64,000 bases of DNA. Origin: Aplidium turbinatum. Lineage: Eukaryota > Chordata > Ascidiacea > Aplousobranchia > Polyclinidae. The position numbers and the translations under genes were made by a program. The notes beneath the pieces were generated by a model. That model searched no databases, was not told where the DNA came from, and saw nothing but the letters and a program-made list of their open reading frames with translations. The stretch is from contig OU964926.1 of NCBI GenBank assembly GCA_918807975.1, positions 23,195,996 through 23,259,995 on the forward strand, given 5' to 3'. This document shows, one piece after another, positions 42,121 through 52,415 of this stretch. How positions within the stretch are numbered: the stretch's first letter is position 1; the number at the start of each line of letters is the position of its first letter.

Positions 42121-42227
42121 TTTAAAAGAAATAACTGAAAATAGGGAAAATCCTGTAAACCAAAAAAGTTTACCTTATTACTTGCTTAAGCTTGTTTTCA
42201 TTGCATCGTCATTTATCTTTCTTTCAT

Positions 42228-42335
42228 CGTCAGCTGAATGGTCTAACCTCTAACGGGTAAAAGCAGTAAAGGACATTGGTTTGACACCGCTCAAGAGCAT
42301 GCGCTACACTCCCAGGGTTGGATGTAGGCTACCAA
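42228..42335 (+). mobile_element. SINE type A fragment
   Basis: A GGTTTGACACC box B and GCTCAAGAGCATGCG body match the 20 kb copy. Box A (ATGGTCTAACC) is degraded. Confidence 0.5.
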
Positions 42336-42921
42336 GTCGCAAATGAAACAAGAGCCGCAACAAAATAATAAATGTTTCGCGGGCCGCCTGCACACATTGT
42401 TGCAACGTTGGACGACATATTTTTTCACATAAAAAAAAAGAACAAAAGGTACTAATCCCCGAAGGAACGTACCACAACATATTATTGTTATTACAGAAAG
42501 TAGGCTAAATATATAATATATTTAAATCATCTCCTGCGTCGCATATGACCTGCAAACCGTGCAATGCGCAGCTTTCAGCAAGAAGCCTATATCTGAACAA
42601 AACAATTAGTTCTGAATCGATTTGTGCAAAACGTCTTAACCTTGGCACGATCAACCGAAGCAAAAATGCAAGGTTTCCTAATTTTTTTTGTACTTGTATA
42701 TGGTATGGTGTTATGGTGCTTAGACAGGGAAAAGTCCCCCAGGAAGACCAAAAATGCGATACAAAGACCAACTGAAAGTCTCCTACAAGAATAGACACTG
42801 CGTAATTGTAATAGTGAAATAATTTACTATGATCATCTTACAACAGACAAAAAGAAAAGTTTTTCTCTTCCCTCTCAACCAAAGAAATTGATTGAATATG
42901 CCAGCCTACATGATTGGTTGG

Positions 42922-43250
42922 TCTTGAACCTTTATCCTCGGGCTGACAAAACGTTTTGATAGGTTATTTTTTTCCCTGTCAATTTCGCACACTTGTAAAC
43001 GCTTTGAACAACTGACACAGGGTTATTCCTAATAGTTTCACATAGACTACTTGTAGGCCTAGAGGCTCTTGGCGCAGGGCCGGCTATCGAGATTGGCAGA
43101 GTGAAGTTTTCCGATTCTTGGAGTGTTGTTGCTGGGGAATCATTCCATTCACTAGGTGCCGCTGAATGCTCAAGCGCACACCCCAAAAGTCGAACCAGCG
43201 CCGCGTGACCTTGAGCCGGGCGCGTAACCACTGAGCTAAACGTCTTTACA
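42922..43250 (-). mobile_element. tRNA-derived SINE, type C
   Basis: In reverse complement, box A TAGCTCAGTGG (43238-43228) and a GGTTCGACTTT box B are followed by GCATTCAGCGGCACCTAGTG. Next comes a body (CCCCAGCAACAACACTCC, CTTCACTCTGCCAATCTCG) and a tail ending AGGATAAAGGTTCAA. This is the most complete type C copy and shows what the split 24-25 kb copy once looked like. Confidence 0.82.
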
Positions 43251-43339
43251 ACCGTCTTCAACATAATAATGTTATGGTTTTATTTATTGTCGCTCTACAA
43301 CAGCTAAGGTCTTTTAGCGACAGGGCTTATTTTTAATTT

Positions 43340-43507
43340 ATATCAGGTTTACGATGTCATCACATTATTACCCGACTTATTCTCACTGCGTTATGCAAGA
43401 AAGAACACAATCGGTACCGTTTTTAAAGTCTTTGGTTTGACCCGACCTGGAATCGATCTGATCTACCAGTACCAGAGGCAAAGGCGAAACTACTCGGCCA
43501 CTGAGGT
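43340..43507 (-). mobile_element. tRNA-derived SINE, type B
   Basis: In reverse complement, TGGCCGAGTAG and AGATCGATTCC are near-perfect A and B boxes. The body matches 34627-34800 along its length. Confidence 0.82.
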
Positions 43508-43520
43508 GGTCCGTCTTCAA

Positions 43521-44496
43521 CACACTTTTCGTTACAACTTCTAATCCCTAAAATACATAACTTTAAACACAACTCTAATATCATACTCAAATCGCTCGGC
43601 TATTTATAACTTCAGATCATAAAATAACTTGGAGCAATTCTAAAATTTGAAAGTGATTATAAAAAGCGAATGTTTTCTGAAAGTTGGTTCATCAATCAAA
43701 AGCCTCATGTAATGAATCGCAATGATGGCATCTCTTTTCCCGCTATCTACAAAAAACTATTGTAAGTGCTGAGTTGACGTTTTTTAAATTGGTTTCATGC
43801 TGATTGTAAAACTGTGCAGTAGTGCGTACAAAACTCGATTCATGACTCATGCCGTTCACTCTCCTATCTTGTTGTTATTTAAGTTTCTTGTTGACCGCAA
43901 TTAAGTCCCCCCTTTTTTCTAACTTATTTCAAACTTTGCGCGCGATAAGTTTTTGTCCAGAAGTTGAATTTTCATTTTGCATGTTTAGTTGTTTTCAGCA
44001 ATATGTCCTGTGTTTTGCCATGCTAGACAGGTAGTCACTACCTGGTCTAGCCCCCTGAAGAAGTCAGTCGTGTCTGATTGACGAAACGTCGGAATAAAAG
44101 CAGATTGTCACTGTATACATCTTGTGATAGTTTAGCTTAATTTGCACCAGTAGAACATCTCATATCATTTAATTTAATGCCTGGTGAACAGCCTCATTCA
44201 ATTTTCAGGTTTAGCCTACTTTGAGTAGAAGCTTCCAGAGACGAGGTTAATATTACATCACAAAAACTCATTCTTTTGGTCAACAAGTCAGAAAAGTTTC
44301 GATTTCGAGAATCGCATGTAGGCTATGCAAAATCTTCTTGTAGTAGGTTTTGCAATAAAAAAATGCATAATTAAAGGTTAGCCGACTATAGGGCAGTGAT
44401 CGACGAAGCGCCAAAACAGAATTACACAATAAAATAATTCACCTATTCTAAGACAATAATGTAACCTGTCGGCTACGCATACTGATTGTGACAATA
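43521..44496. other. No gene seen
   Basis: AT-rich sequence with short frames only. A TGAAGAAGTCAGTCGTGTCTG stretch near 44056 precedes GACGAAACGTCGGAATAAA, wording typical of some repeat tails, but no element could be bounded. Confidence 0.4.
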
Positions 44497-44731
44497 ATCT
44501 AGCCCAGTGGTTTCCAACCGGGGTACCGCGGCACCCTGGGGTGCCAATTACAATGCTCAAGGGTGCCGCGAGATATTGCAATAGGCTACTGTGGCCCAAT
44601 CTTTATGTTAACTTTAACCGGTTAAGTGCGGAATTTATTTATTTATTCTAATTTCTAACTCTAATCCGCGTAAGCCTTTGTTTTCTCGCCCAGGAAAAAC
44701 AGCGTGAAAGAGATTTTGACCCGTTGCTGTT

Positions 44732-44990
44732 CGCCCCAATAGCTCAGTGGTTACGCACCCGGCTCAAGATCACGCGGCGCTGGCTCGACACTCGGAGTGT
44801 GCGCTTGAGCAACGCATTCTCAAGGACTGCTCTCCATTCAGCGGCACCTAGTGAATGGAATTGTAGCGGACGCTGCTTTTCAGCATATCCACCCATACAC
44901 ACACACAGCCATCATGGGATGGGATGGCAACATTCCTGGGCGAAGTCGGCAAGGAATGATAGGACACGAGGTCGACTACGCTGCTGTATT
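44732..44990 (+). mobile_element. tRNA-derived SINE, type C variant
   Basis: Box A TAGCTCAGTGG is perfect. GGCTCGACACTC is the box B. CAGCGGCACCTAGTGAATGG follows as in the other copies. The distal body (CAGCATATCCACCCATACAC...) differs from the 43 kb copy, so this may be a subfamily. Confidence 0.78.
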
Positions 44991-45306
44991 GTTTGCTAAC
45001 TCAAACTCAGACGGTCAATGCTTGCTCACAATGTAATCGTTTACGATTTTTAATCTTCGATCCAGCAACACAAAAAAGTAAAGAAAAACACTGGAATAGT
45101 TAAAGCTCTACCATCAAAAACTGGATACAAAAATGTTGTCGCCTCTACATTATTAACAGTCTTGATTCAGAAGTTATAGCTGCTGCACCACAAATCATAA
45201 TATACAGACCCTGAACATAACACTAAACTGATTCAAACGTCATACTGGCAGCGGCAAAAAATAGAAGCAGTAGCAACAACGAAACTGATATACTGATTTA
45301 GAATTA

Positions 45307-46241
45307 GGGGAAGGTCGGGACCCATGATCATGGTGGGAGCCATAATCCACCCCCTTTTTTTCAATATAAAGTATTCTTTTTGCATTTTTATGCTTGAATA
45401 ACTTTCCCACAGTCCTTTGATCAAAATTGTACTAAAAATGAAGGTGCAATGAAGATTTATAGGTTTTGTCTTAAAAAAGTAATTTTTTTTTGACTGAATG
45501 TGTTTTAAAATAACTCATTTGTTATGCAAGAAATGTTCATGAACTTTTTTGTAATGGTAGGTGATGTATTTATAATGAGATTAAGCTGAAAGTTTTTTAG
45601 ATAGCAATGTTAGTTTTTTTTCAGCTGTTGTTTCATTTTTGAAAGATCAGGTAGGGAGCCTTGAGTCACCTTGTGTTGGGACCTGCAAGCCATGACAAGT
45701 GCCTGTGATAGTAGATGTTAAGGCGTCATATGACATCATTTTTTTGCTTTTCACACCTTTCCATTAGGATATATCACAATTCTGACTTTTGTTTCGTTTG
45801 CAGCTATTAATTATGCTATTTCACATGAAAATTCTGACAACTCATCCCAAGGAATCATTTGAAAATTCTCCATCGCTTATTTCAAAATTTAAAGCTTGGA
45901 AGCTGGCTTGAAGATTGATTTGACAAATAAATAAAACAACTATGTTTTAGAATTGTATTTTTGATATGGTGAAGAGATTTCTTTGCTAAAATACTACATT
46001 TTTGGCTTATCGAAATTGTGGCTTATCGCTCCCCACATGTGGGGTGCGGTGAGACGCTTGGCGCGTGTTTGTGTTTTTGAGCGTAAATTAAACATTCGCT
46101 GAAATAATAACTTGAGCTTTTGCTATAGAGTAGGTAGCACTACAAGGCATTGCAAAACCAATTTTTAGAGAAAAAATATTGAGAAACGTAGAAAATATGC
46201 ATCTAAAAGAAAAAAGTGGCTCGCAGATCCCGACCTTCCCC
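45307..46241. mobile_element. TA-flanked element with GGGGAAGGTCGGGA ends
   Basis: The left end GGGGAAGGTCGGGACCC is mirrored by GATCCCGACCTTCCCC at the right, each with TA outside (45305-45306, 46242-46243). The 935-bp interior lacks a recognised transposase. A GGGG start with a TA target recalls Tc1/mariner-type MITEs; the exact family is unknown. Confidence 0.72.
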
Positions 46242-46599
46242 TACTAAGACTGATTTTCTATATTGAAAAAGAATCATGATTTAGACTTCTTTTAAAAGGT
46301 TCTAATGTGAAATGGCAAGTTTTACCTACGATCACACAACGCAACACGACTGCAAATCTACATAACGATGAACCAAGGTAGGAATTCGGCATAGCGCCTT
46401 ACAAACGGTTGATTACTGAAATTGAATTCCCGAGACGTGCAAGTATGCGCTCAAGGCAGAACCTTCTGGACAAATCTAGTGACGTATACGTGTGATGTCA
46501 GAGACGACAGAGCTCTCTAGCGCTACAGACACCCCCGCAAGAAGGAAAACGGGGTAGCCGTTTGACTTCTGATGAGATGTCGGGGTCGCCAGAAATAAG

Positions 46600-46780
46600 C
46601 AGCGGACGCTGTTTTTCAGCATATATATAATTCCCCAGCAACAACACTTCAACAATTCGAAAACTTCACTCTGCCAATCTCGGTAACCGGCCCTGTGTGA
46701 AGAGCCTCTACAAGTAGCCTATGCGAAACTACCAGGAATGACCTGTCAAGGCTTTGTCAGTCCGAGGATAAAGATTCAAA
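46600..46780 (+). mobile_element. SINE type C body
   Basis: CCCCAGCAACAACACTTC, CTTCACTCTGCCAATCTCGG and GTCCGAGGATAAAGATTCAA match the other type C copies in order. The tRNA head is degraded or missing. Confidence 0.7.
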
Positions 46781-46869
46781 AAAAACAAACGCGTCATTAT
46801 TGCCAGGTTTCATGATTTTATTTTGCGTTTCACGGCGCACAAAGTCAATTTGCAGTGATGGATTATCGG

Positions 46870-47669
46870 CAGGCCCGGATTAAAGTCAAATGGGGCCCCT
46901 GTGCTAATGAATTTTATGGGGCCCTTACCAGCTTACGTGGAGCGTAATGGAAGTAAACTGGTTTCGCTTGCAGAGGAAACCGAGCTTAGGTAGGTTAGAT
47001 AACTTTGAAATCGCACGTGATCAATGATTAAATAAGCATGTGCAAATTAAGTCAACAATGTTTACGTTATAATGGATGCAAAATCACACACATTAAATCA
47101 ACGAAACCGTGCAAGGGAAAACATTGTAGCAAGGGACCACTGTTAGTAGGCTACTGTACTGCACACTACATTGCAAATTGCAATGAAAGATTATTCTGAA
47201 TTTCTATTCTAAACTGCTCTTTCATTCACTACTAACTACCAATAGGGTTTAGAAAACTAACATAAAATTCAGTCGAACGACTTTTTTCTGGCTTTCTTTG
47301 CTGCAAAGTCTGTAAGGATAGCAACAAAATTAAGAAGTCGCAATTTATCACACTCTATGCTGAGAAGGCTCTGATTAGCCAACCGCTCTTGTGTCATTGT
47401 AGACCGAAGTACGTTTTTGATTCTTTTCAGCTTAGAGAATGATCTTTCTCCAGAACAGTTAGTGACCATGATACAAAAAAAACAATCTAAGAATTGTTTC
47501 TACATTAGGGAAAGCAGCTTCAACTTTGTCATTCTTTATTATCTGGCACATATTCAGGAAAATTTTGTTATTTTATTTTATTTATTTCATTTTTAGGAAA
47601 AGTAGGGCCCTTTGTCTGCGGGGCCCCTGTGCTTTAGCACACCCTAGCACAATGGTTAATCCAGGCCTG
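46870..47669 (-). mobile_element. hAT transposon nested in a hAT, duplication ATTATCGG
   Basis: The ends are CAGGCCCGGATTAAAGTC and, in reverse complement, CAGGCCTGGATTAACC, with GGGGCCCCTGTGCT inside both. Perfect duplications ATTATCGG lie at 46862-46869 and 47670-47677. The minus strand at 47269-47469 encodes a hAT dimerisation domain (GERSFSKLKRIKNVLRSTM) of the ZMYM-like branch. The terminal sequences resemble 13754-16086, so that MITE-like copy may be a relative. Confidence 0.9.
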
Positions 47670-48288
47670 ATTATCGGAATGTGTAAACCAGCACGATTAT
47701 AAAATTGTACGACTGTTTGCGAACCATTATAATGTTGGAAATTTTTGTTTGATAAAAATTTAACGAGTTCTGGATAAAAATTCAAAATTAATATTCTTGC
47801 GTTGGAAAGAAAGCTATTGTGCTTTTGCTGCAGTTTTCCACGTCATTTCATACCTATGTGAGAGTGGATTTTCCGTATCAACGAACACAGCAAATAAAAA
47901 ACGAGAACGACTGCTTATAGTTGAGGAAGACATGCGGGTGGCTTTATCGAATGTGCCCCCAGATATTAAGGGACTTTGTGCAAGAAGTCAACCCCAAATT
48001 TCACACTGACTTTTGAATAAATACGTTTATTTATGCGCACTATACTGTACAACTCATTCTGTGTTATTTCATACAGTTATTTGAAATACAGAAACCTCAT
48101 AAAATTGATCCAGTTTTGCCAGGGTGCCGCAAACTATTTATTTCTTTGATAGGGTGCCGCAAGGTCAAAAAGGTTGGGAACCACTGATCTAGCCTATACG
48201 GTAACGTCACAGATTCACTCAATAGCCTACCTTATGTTTTAATTATTGTATCAATGTTGGTGTTATAAGTTTTTGGTGCCAGCTGACT

Positions 48289-48782
48289 CAGGGATATCTA
48301 CAGAAGGGGATATGAAGGCTCGCAGCGATTGCCTTATTCTCGTGACACTACCAGGGCGGTAGTTTGTAGTGCTTTAAACATGTGGTTCTGTTTAAAATCG
48401 TGGAAAGTTTTGTAGTGCAGCTGGTACAGTGAGCTACAGGAGACAGTTAGCAAATGTTACGTAGAGCATATTTAAAGAATACTTGCTTACAAAGACAGTT
48501 GAAAAGTTACCAGTAAGCTGTTTTTTTGAACAAAGCCTTCGCAGTAGGCTAGATGTAAAGCAAGTATATGGGTAGTTGAATTAACAAGCAACCATGAGCA
48601 TGCTGTGAATATCCAGGCCTGATGCTAATAGCGCAATGCAAGTTATCATAACAAAATTTATTAAACTACTATCGGTGCCAATTGTCATTTTACGATAAAC
48701 ACAGATTATTTACGATAAACAAAAGCCCTTCTATTGTCAGACGTAATAAAAGCCTTCGTATCCCCTTCTTTAGATATCCCTG
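48289..48782. mobile_element. hAT-type MITE, duplication AGCTGACT
   Basis: The ends CAGGGATATCTACAGAAGGG and CAGGGATATCTAAAGAAGGG (right, reverse complement) match over about 32 bases. Perfect duplications AGCTGACT lie at 48281-48288 and 48783-48790. It is 494 bp long and has no coding content. Confidence 0.88.
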
Positions 48783-48790
48783 AGCTGACT

Positions 48791-50306
48791 GTATAGAGTT
48801 GTGCATGATTGAGTGACTGGTTTATTTTTCTGTGCAATAAATAATCAGCAAATGCTTCAAGTACCGTACCGTAACCATTACGGCAAGCTGTAAAGTGACC
48901 ATGACGGTCTTCGAGTCAAGCATTCAGATGGAGTCGGAGTTTTCCCGATTTTCAGAAAATGAAGTGGATTCGGAGTTCCATTTTTACAAAAGTTTCGAAG
49001 TGAAGTGAATTCGGAATTCGGTTCAGGAATTTTCATTTTAATTATTGGCTATAAAATAAGTTTCGTATATTCTAGTTTTGTCTGAAGAAAAAAAAACTGT
49101 GCCCAGGATTTTTGAACCAGCGGTAGGCCTGTGCAACTGAAAACATTATGTGTGCTACTGAAGTTGACAAAGATTTTTCCATCCGTGAGCTATTTCGTGT
49201 TATACGCATTGACTCGTGTTTCACGGAGTCGGAGTCGCAAAAATCACACTCAGCTCAACACTGGTTCAGACATCCTACCACGTTATTTATCAACAAAGTC
49301 TCACATATCGATCCCAGAATAGATATGTGTTCTTTGCAACGCTTGATGAACACACAATCCACTGGCTGCTGTGCCTGGATCAAACAACGTGACCTGCGGC
49401 GGTCCCAAATCTGGGAAGAAGAATTATTTTTTAAAGCCATATCTATCTTCTATTTTTCCAGTTGGCAACACAGGGCCCGCCCAAGTTTGAGTAAGAAAAA
49501 TCGGATTTGAGAGTTGGGAATTGTTGTATTGTATTTTGGTTCAGTAGCCTACGCATGGTACTACAGAGTTGTTTTGAGTTTGTGTTGGTTGGATTTGATT
49601 GTTCGGCGCTTCAAGCTTTTCATATTGTTTTTAGTGTTTTAAAATTTTTGTGAGATTGGATACATATAACAAATTATAATCTTAGGAGCAGAACATGCGT
49701 TTGGTGTCAATCCAATGCTAGGTACCGTATATAGGCTACATAAAAAGAGTGCATAACTACGGAATTGTAGAGGTCTAGATCTATGGAATGTATTTATAGT
49801 AAATAATTTTGGCTTAGTTGTAGGCCTACTTCAGATAAAGTACATGGATATGCTCAAACTGAGTGCCGGTATTAATTTTTGATGTATATATATACCGGTA
49901 CTGTATAATTTCACAAAAAAGCTAAAGATACCGATACACTTTTGTGACAATTGTAAGTTTTAAGTGATAAAAAGTTGTCCACATCAAAAGTCAACTCTTC
50001 AACTGTAGCTGAAACTAAATTTCAAAAATGCAGCACCATTGATTGTCAATGTCATACTGGTAAATATTGAGAAATTTATATGGTTTAAAAGCATCAGCTT
50101 CTACATATCATATTGTCGACAGAGATTATAGTGACTATAGAAGGTACGGTATTCTAACTATTATAATAATAACATATGAGATGTTGTAAAGCAGAGTGCT
50201 TATTTATCTTTCAATTATATACAGTAAACAAACTAATAAAGACAATAACAAATTAACCATATTGAAGTAAACACTTGGTATCAACAGTAGTACACACGCA
50301 AAACAG
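48791..50306. other. No gene called
   Basis: Degenerate GGAGTCGGAGTT-type words lie at 48905-49020. A 120-codon plus frame at 49148-49510 and overlapping frames match nothing I recognise. The rest is AT-rich. Confidence 0.4.
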
Positions 50307-50308
50307 TA

Positions 50309-50887
50309 GGGCATAACAGGGTAATTCCGGACAAAATTTCCGTTTTCGGATTACCATTGCTCACGTGTTGCTTTTAAATCGACCCCAATGCAAATTTAAG
50401 ACATTCACGCATATGTTAATAGGATGCTACAGCAATTTTCTAAAATTATTTTAAGATGGCCACAAGATGAGGCCTACTTTTCCAGTGCCTAACTGCACAC
50501 TTTTAATGCAAAAAACGGAATTTCCCCGTAGCCCTACCGTTACAGGTAATTCCGGAAAGCACAGAAACTTTATTTTTTCAGTATTTTACCACATTTGGCG
50601 CTCGTAAGCTAAATTATATGTATATAAAAAAGGAACATTTTGCTCACTCTGAAAAAGATTGTGTTTGAATGTTTTTTTATCCTCGGACTGGGGAAGTCAC
50701 TTTATGAACGCATTAATGTATTTTGTTTGCGTTGTGTTGTTTACTTACTTTGTTATTTTGTATTTACGTGTGCATCTATTCTTTATACTTCTGTTTTGAA
50801 ATAAAATAAACTGATAATACGATTAGAACAGGAATTACCCCAGGCTGTCCGGAATTACCCCATGTCCGGAATTACCCCATTATACCC
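50309..50887. mobile_element. TA-flanked MITE with GGTAATTCCGGA repeats
   Basis: The left end GGGCATAACAGGGTAATTCC is mirrored by GGAATTACCCCATTATACCC at the right, with TA on both sides (50307-50308, 50888-50889). The right end carries three copies of CCGGAATTACCCC or near variants. It is 579 bp with no coding content, similar in plan to 45307-46241. Confidence 0.78.
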
Positions 50888-50994
50888 TACGGTAAATTCA
50901 GCAACCTATGTAATATCAGTGAGGGTAGGTAAAAAGACACACAAAAACAATACCAAAAATCATGTTATTGGATTGAAGCAAAATTGCTAGGCCT

Positions 50995-51466
50995 ATTATG
51001 CATCAGTTCGGTGCAGAAACTTGGTGAACTCTATATACTCTATTGGAAAAAAAACTATACATACGGTGCAGAAACTTGGAACCTTACAAAGAAATTAACA
51101 CTTAAACTAAGAAGTATGCAGAGAGCACATGAACAAATCATCATGGGTTTAACATGGCGAGATAAAAAGACTGCCGAATGGATCAGAAATCAAACAAAAT
51201 TACGAGATATATTAAGCACAATCAAGAAACTAAAATGGTCCTGGGCAGGTCATATAGCAAGATATCAGGACAATAGATGGACTAAAAAATTAACAACATG
51301 GACACCACAAGAAATGAAAAGAAAGAAAGGAAAACCAAAAGTGAGATGGAGGGACGACATTGACAAACAATGCAATACAACCAATTGGTACCAACTAGCA
51401 CATAATCAGGTAAATTGGCATGAAAAGGGGAAGGCTTACGCTCTGCAGTGGGCTCTCACAGGCTGA
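50995..51466 (+). mobile_element. LINE protein C-terminal fragment (second LINE family)
   Basis: The frame reads YGAETWNLTKKLTLKLRSMQ, WAGHIARYQDNRWTKKLTTW, GKPKVRWRDDID and AYALQWALTG, the characteristic tail of a widespread non-LTR retrotransposon protein downstream of its palm domain. The first ~20 codons contain a duplicated scrap of the AETW region. It is a 5'-truncated copy and differs from the LINE family at 17 kb. Confidence 0.85.
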
Positions 51467-52415
51467 AAATGATGATGCATCAATTCGGCAGTGACTGCTG
51501 ATATGGGCAATGCTGATCAGTGTAATTGAACAGTTGAACACTAGTGTTGGTACAGTAGTAATAACAGTGGGTTACACAATAATAGCAATAAATAGTACAC
51601 TGTTATTTATTGGCAATGAACCCTAAACAGTGTATACATAAATAAAAATGTTGGAAACAAAACTTGCTGTGGTAAACTTAAACAAAACACTACATGAAAA
51701 TTAAGAAACATCGTGGGTTTGTACACAATATCTCGGTTTTAGAAACACTTATCTTGTACATCACTTTTATGTAATAATTTTAGCTGATGTTCATTGTAAC
51801 AACATGAAGTGGAATTAAAAGTGTAGTACAAAAGACAGCTGGAAGCAGTGAAAAAACATTTCGTTGTTTGAGTTGCTTCCCTTAAATCAAGTTTATAAAA
51901 AAAGTGCTTTCGAGGTGTGTCAGACATGAAACTTTGTACACAGACTTTGGCCACACCACATTGGAAAAAAGACAAATTATAAGCAGGCCATCAAACTATC
52001 TTTTCTTATGTAAGAACAGGCAAACAAAAAATCTAACTTCATGCTCAAGAGATGAGGGGTCCATAGTCTCAGAAGCCATGGTTACCATATATCATAATGT
52101 AACTAATTGCTATAATTAAATACTACTATATTGTAATGCAGATAAAATTGGGTTAATTGACCTTATTTGTCAAGACATTTTGATACGGCTAGGCCATTTC
52201 GATGGATGCGTTTTCACAATCATTTGTGTAAACCAAGGTTATTCTGAATGTGCATTATTGTTTGGAATGTGTATATGACTACATGCTAATTCAATACTTA
52301 CCGTACTTAATTACAATATATCTTCATTTTTCTGTATTTTAGGTTAGGCTTGAGTGATTTGGTACTTAATCACAGGTTTTAGAAAAGCCCAGGGATTTTG
52401 GGAACTATTTTCAAT
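51467..52415. other. Upstream of the myosin gene
   Basis: AT-rich with short frames only. A good acceptor (CTGTATTTTAG|GTTAGG) at about 52343 lies ~70 bases before the myosin ATG and could receive a 5' UTR exon or a spliced leader. The promoter itself is not evident. Confidence 0.4.

Larger units (their letters stand above)
44505..48186 (+). mobile_element. hAT transposon (ZBED5/Charlie-like), duplication ATCTAGCC, heavily nested
   Basis: The ends are CAGTGGTTTCCAACC and, in reverse complement, CAGTGGTTCCCAACC, each followed by GCGGCACCCT words. Perfect duplications ATCTAGCC lie at 44497-44504 and 48187-48194. The plus strand at about 47850-48008 encodes a transposase C-terminus (YLCESGFS, RVALSNVPPDIKGLC) like hAT-derived ZBED5-type proteins. 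Inside are a SINE (44732-44990), a TA-flanked element (45307-46241), another SINE (46600-46780) and a second hAT (46870-47669). The host element is the oldest layer. Confidence 0.9.

Noticed and set aside
42505-42800. Possible LINE tail (a plus-strand GRPKMRYKDQL-like run)
   Set aside because: The similarity is limited to about a dozen residues and the surrounding frames do not support it.
44056-44105. Repeat-tail-like motif TGACGAAACGTCGGAATAAA
   Set aside because: No element borders or second copy could be found in the window.
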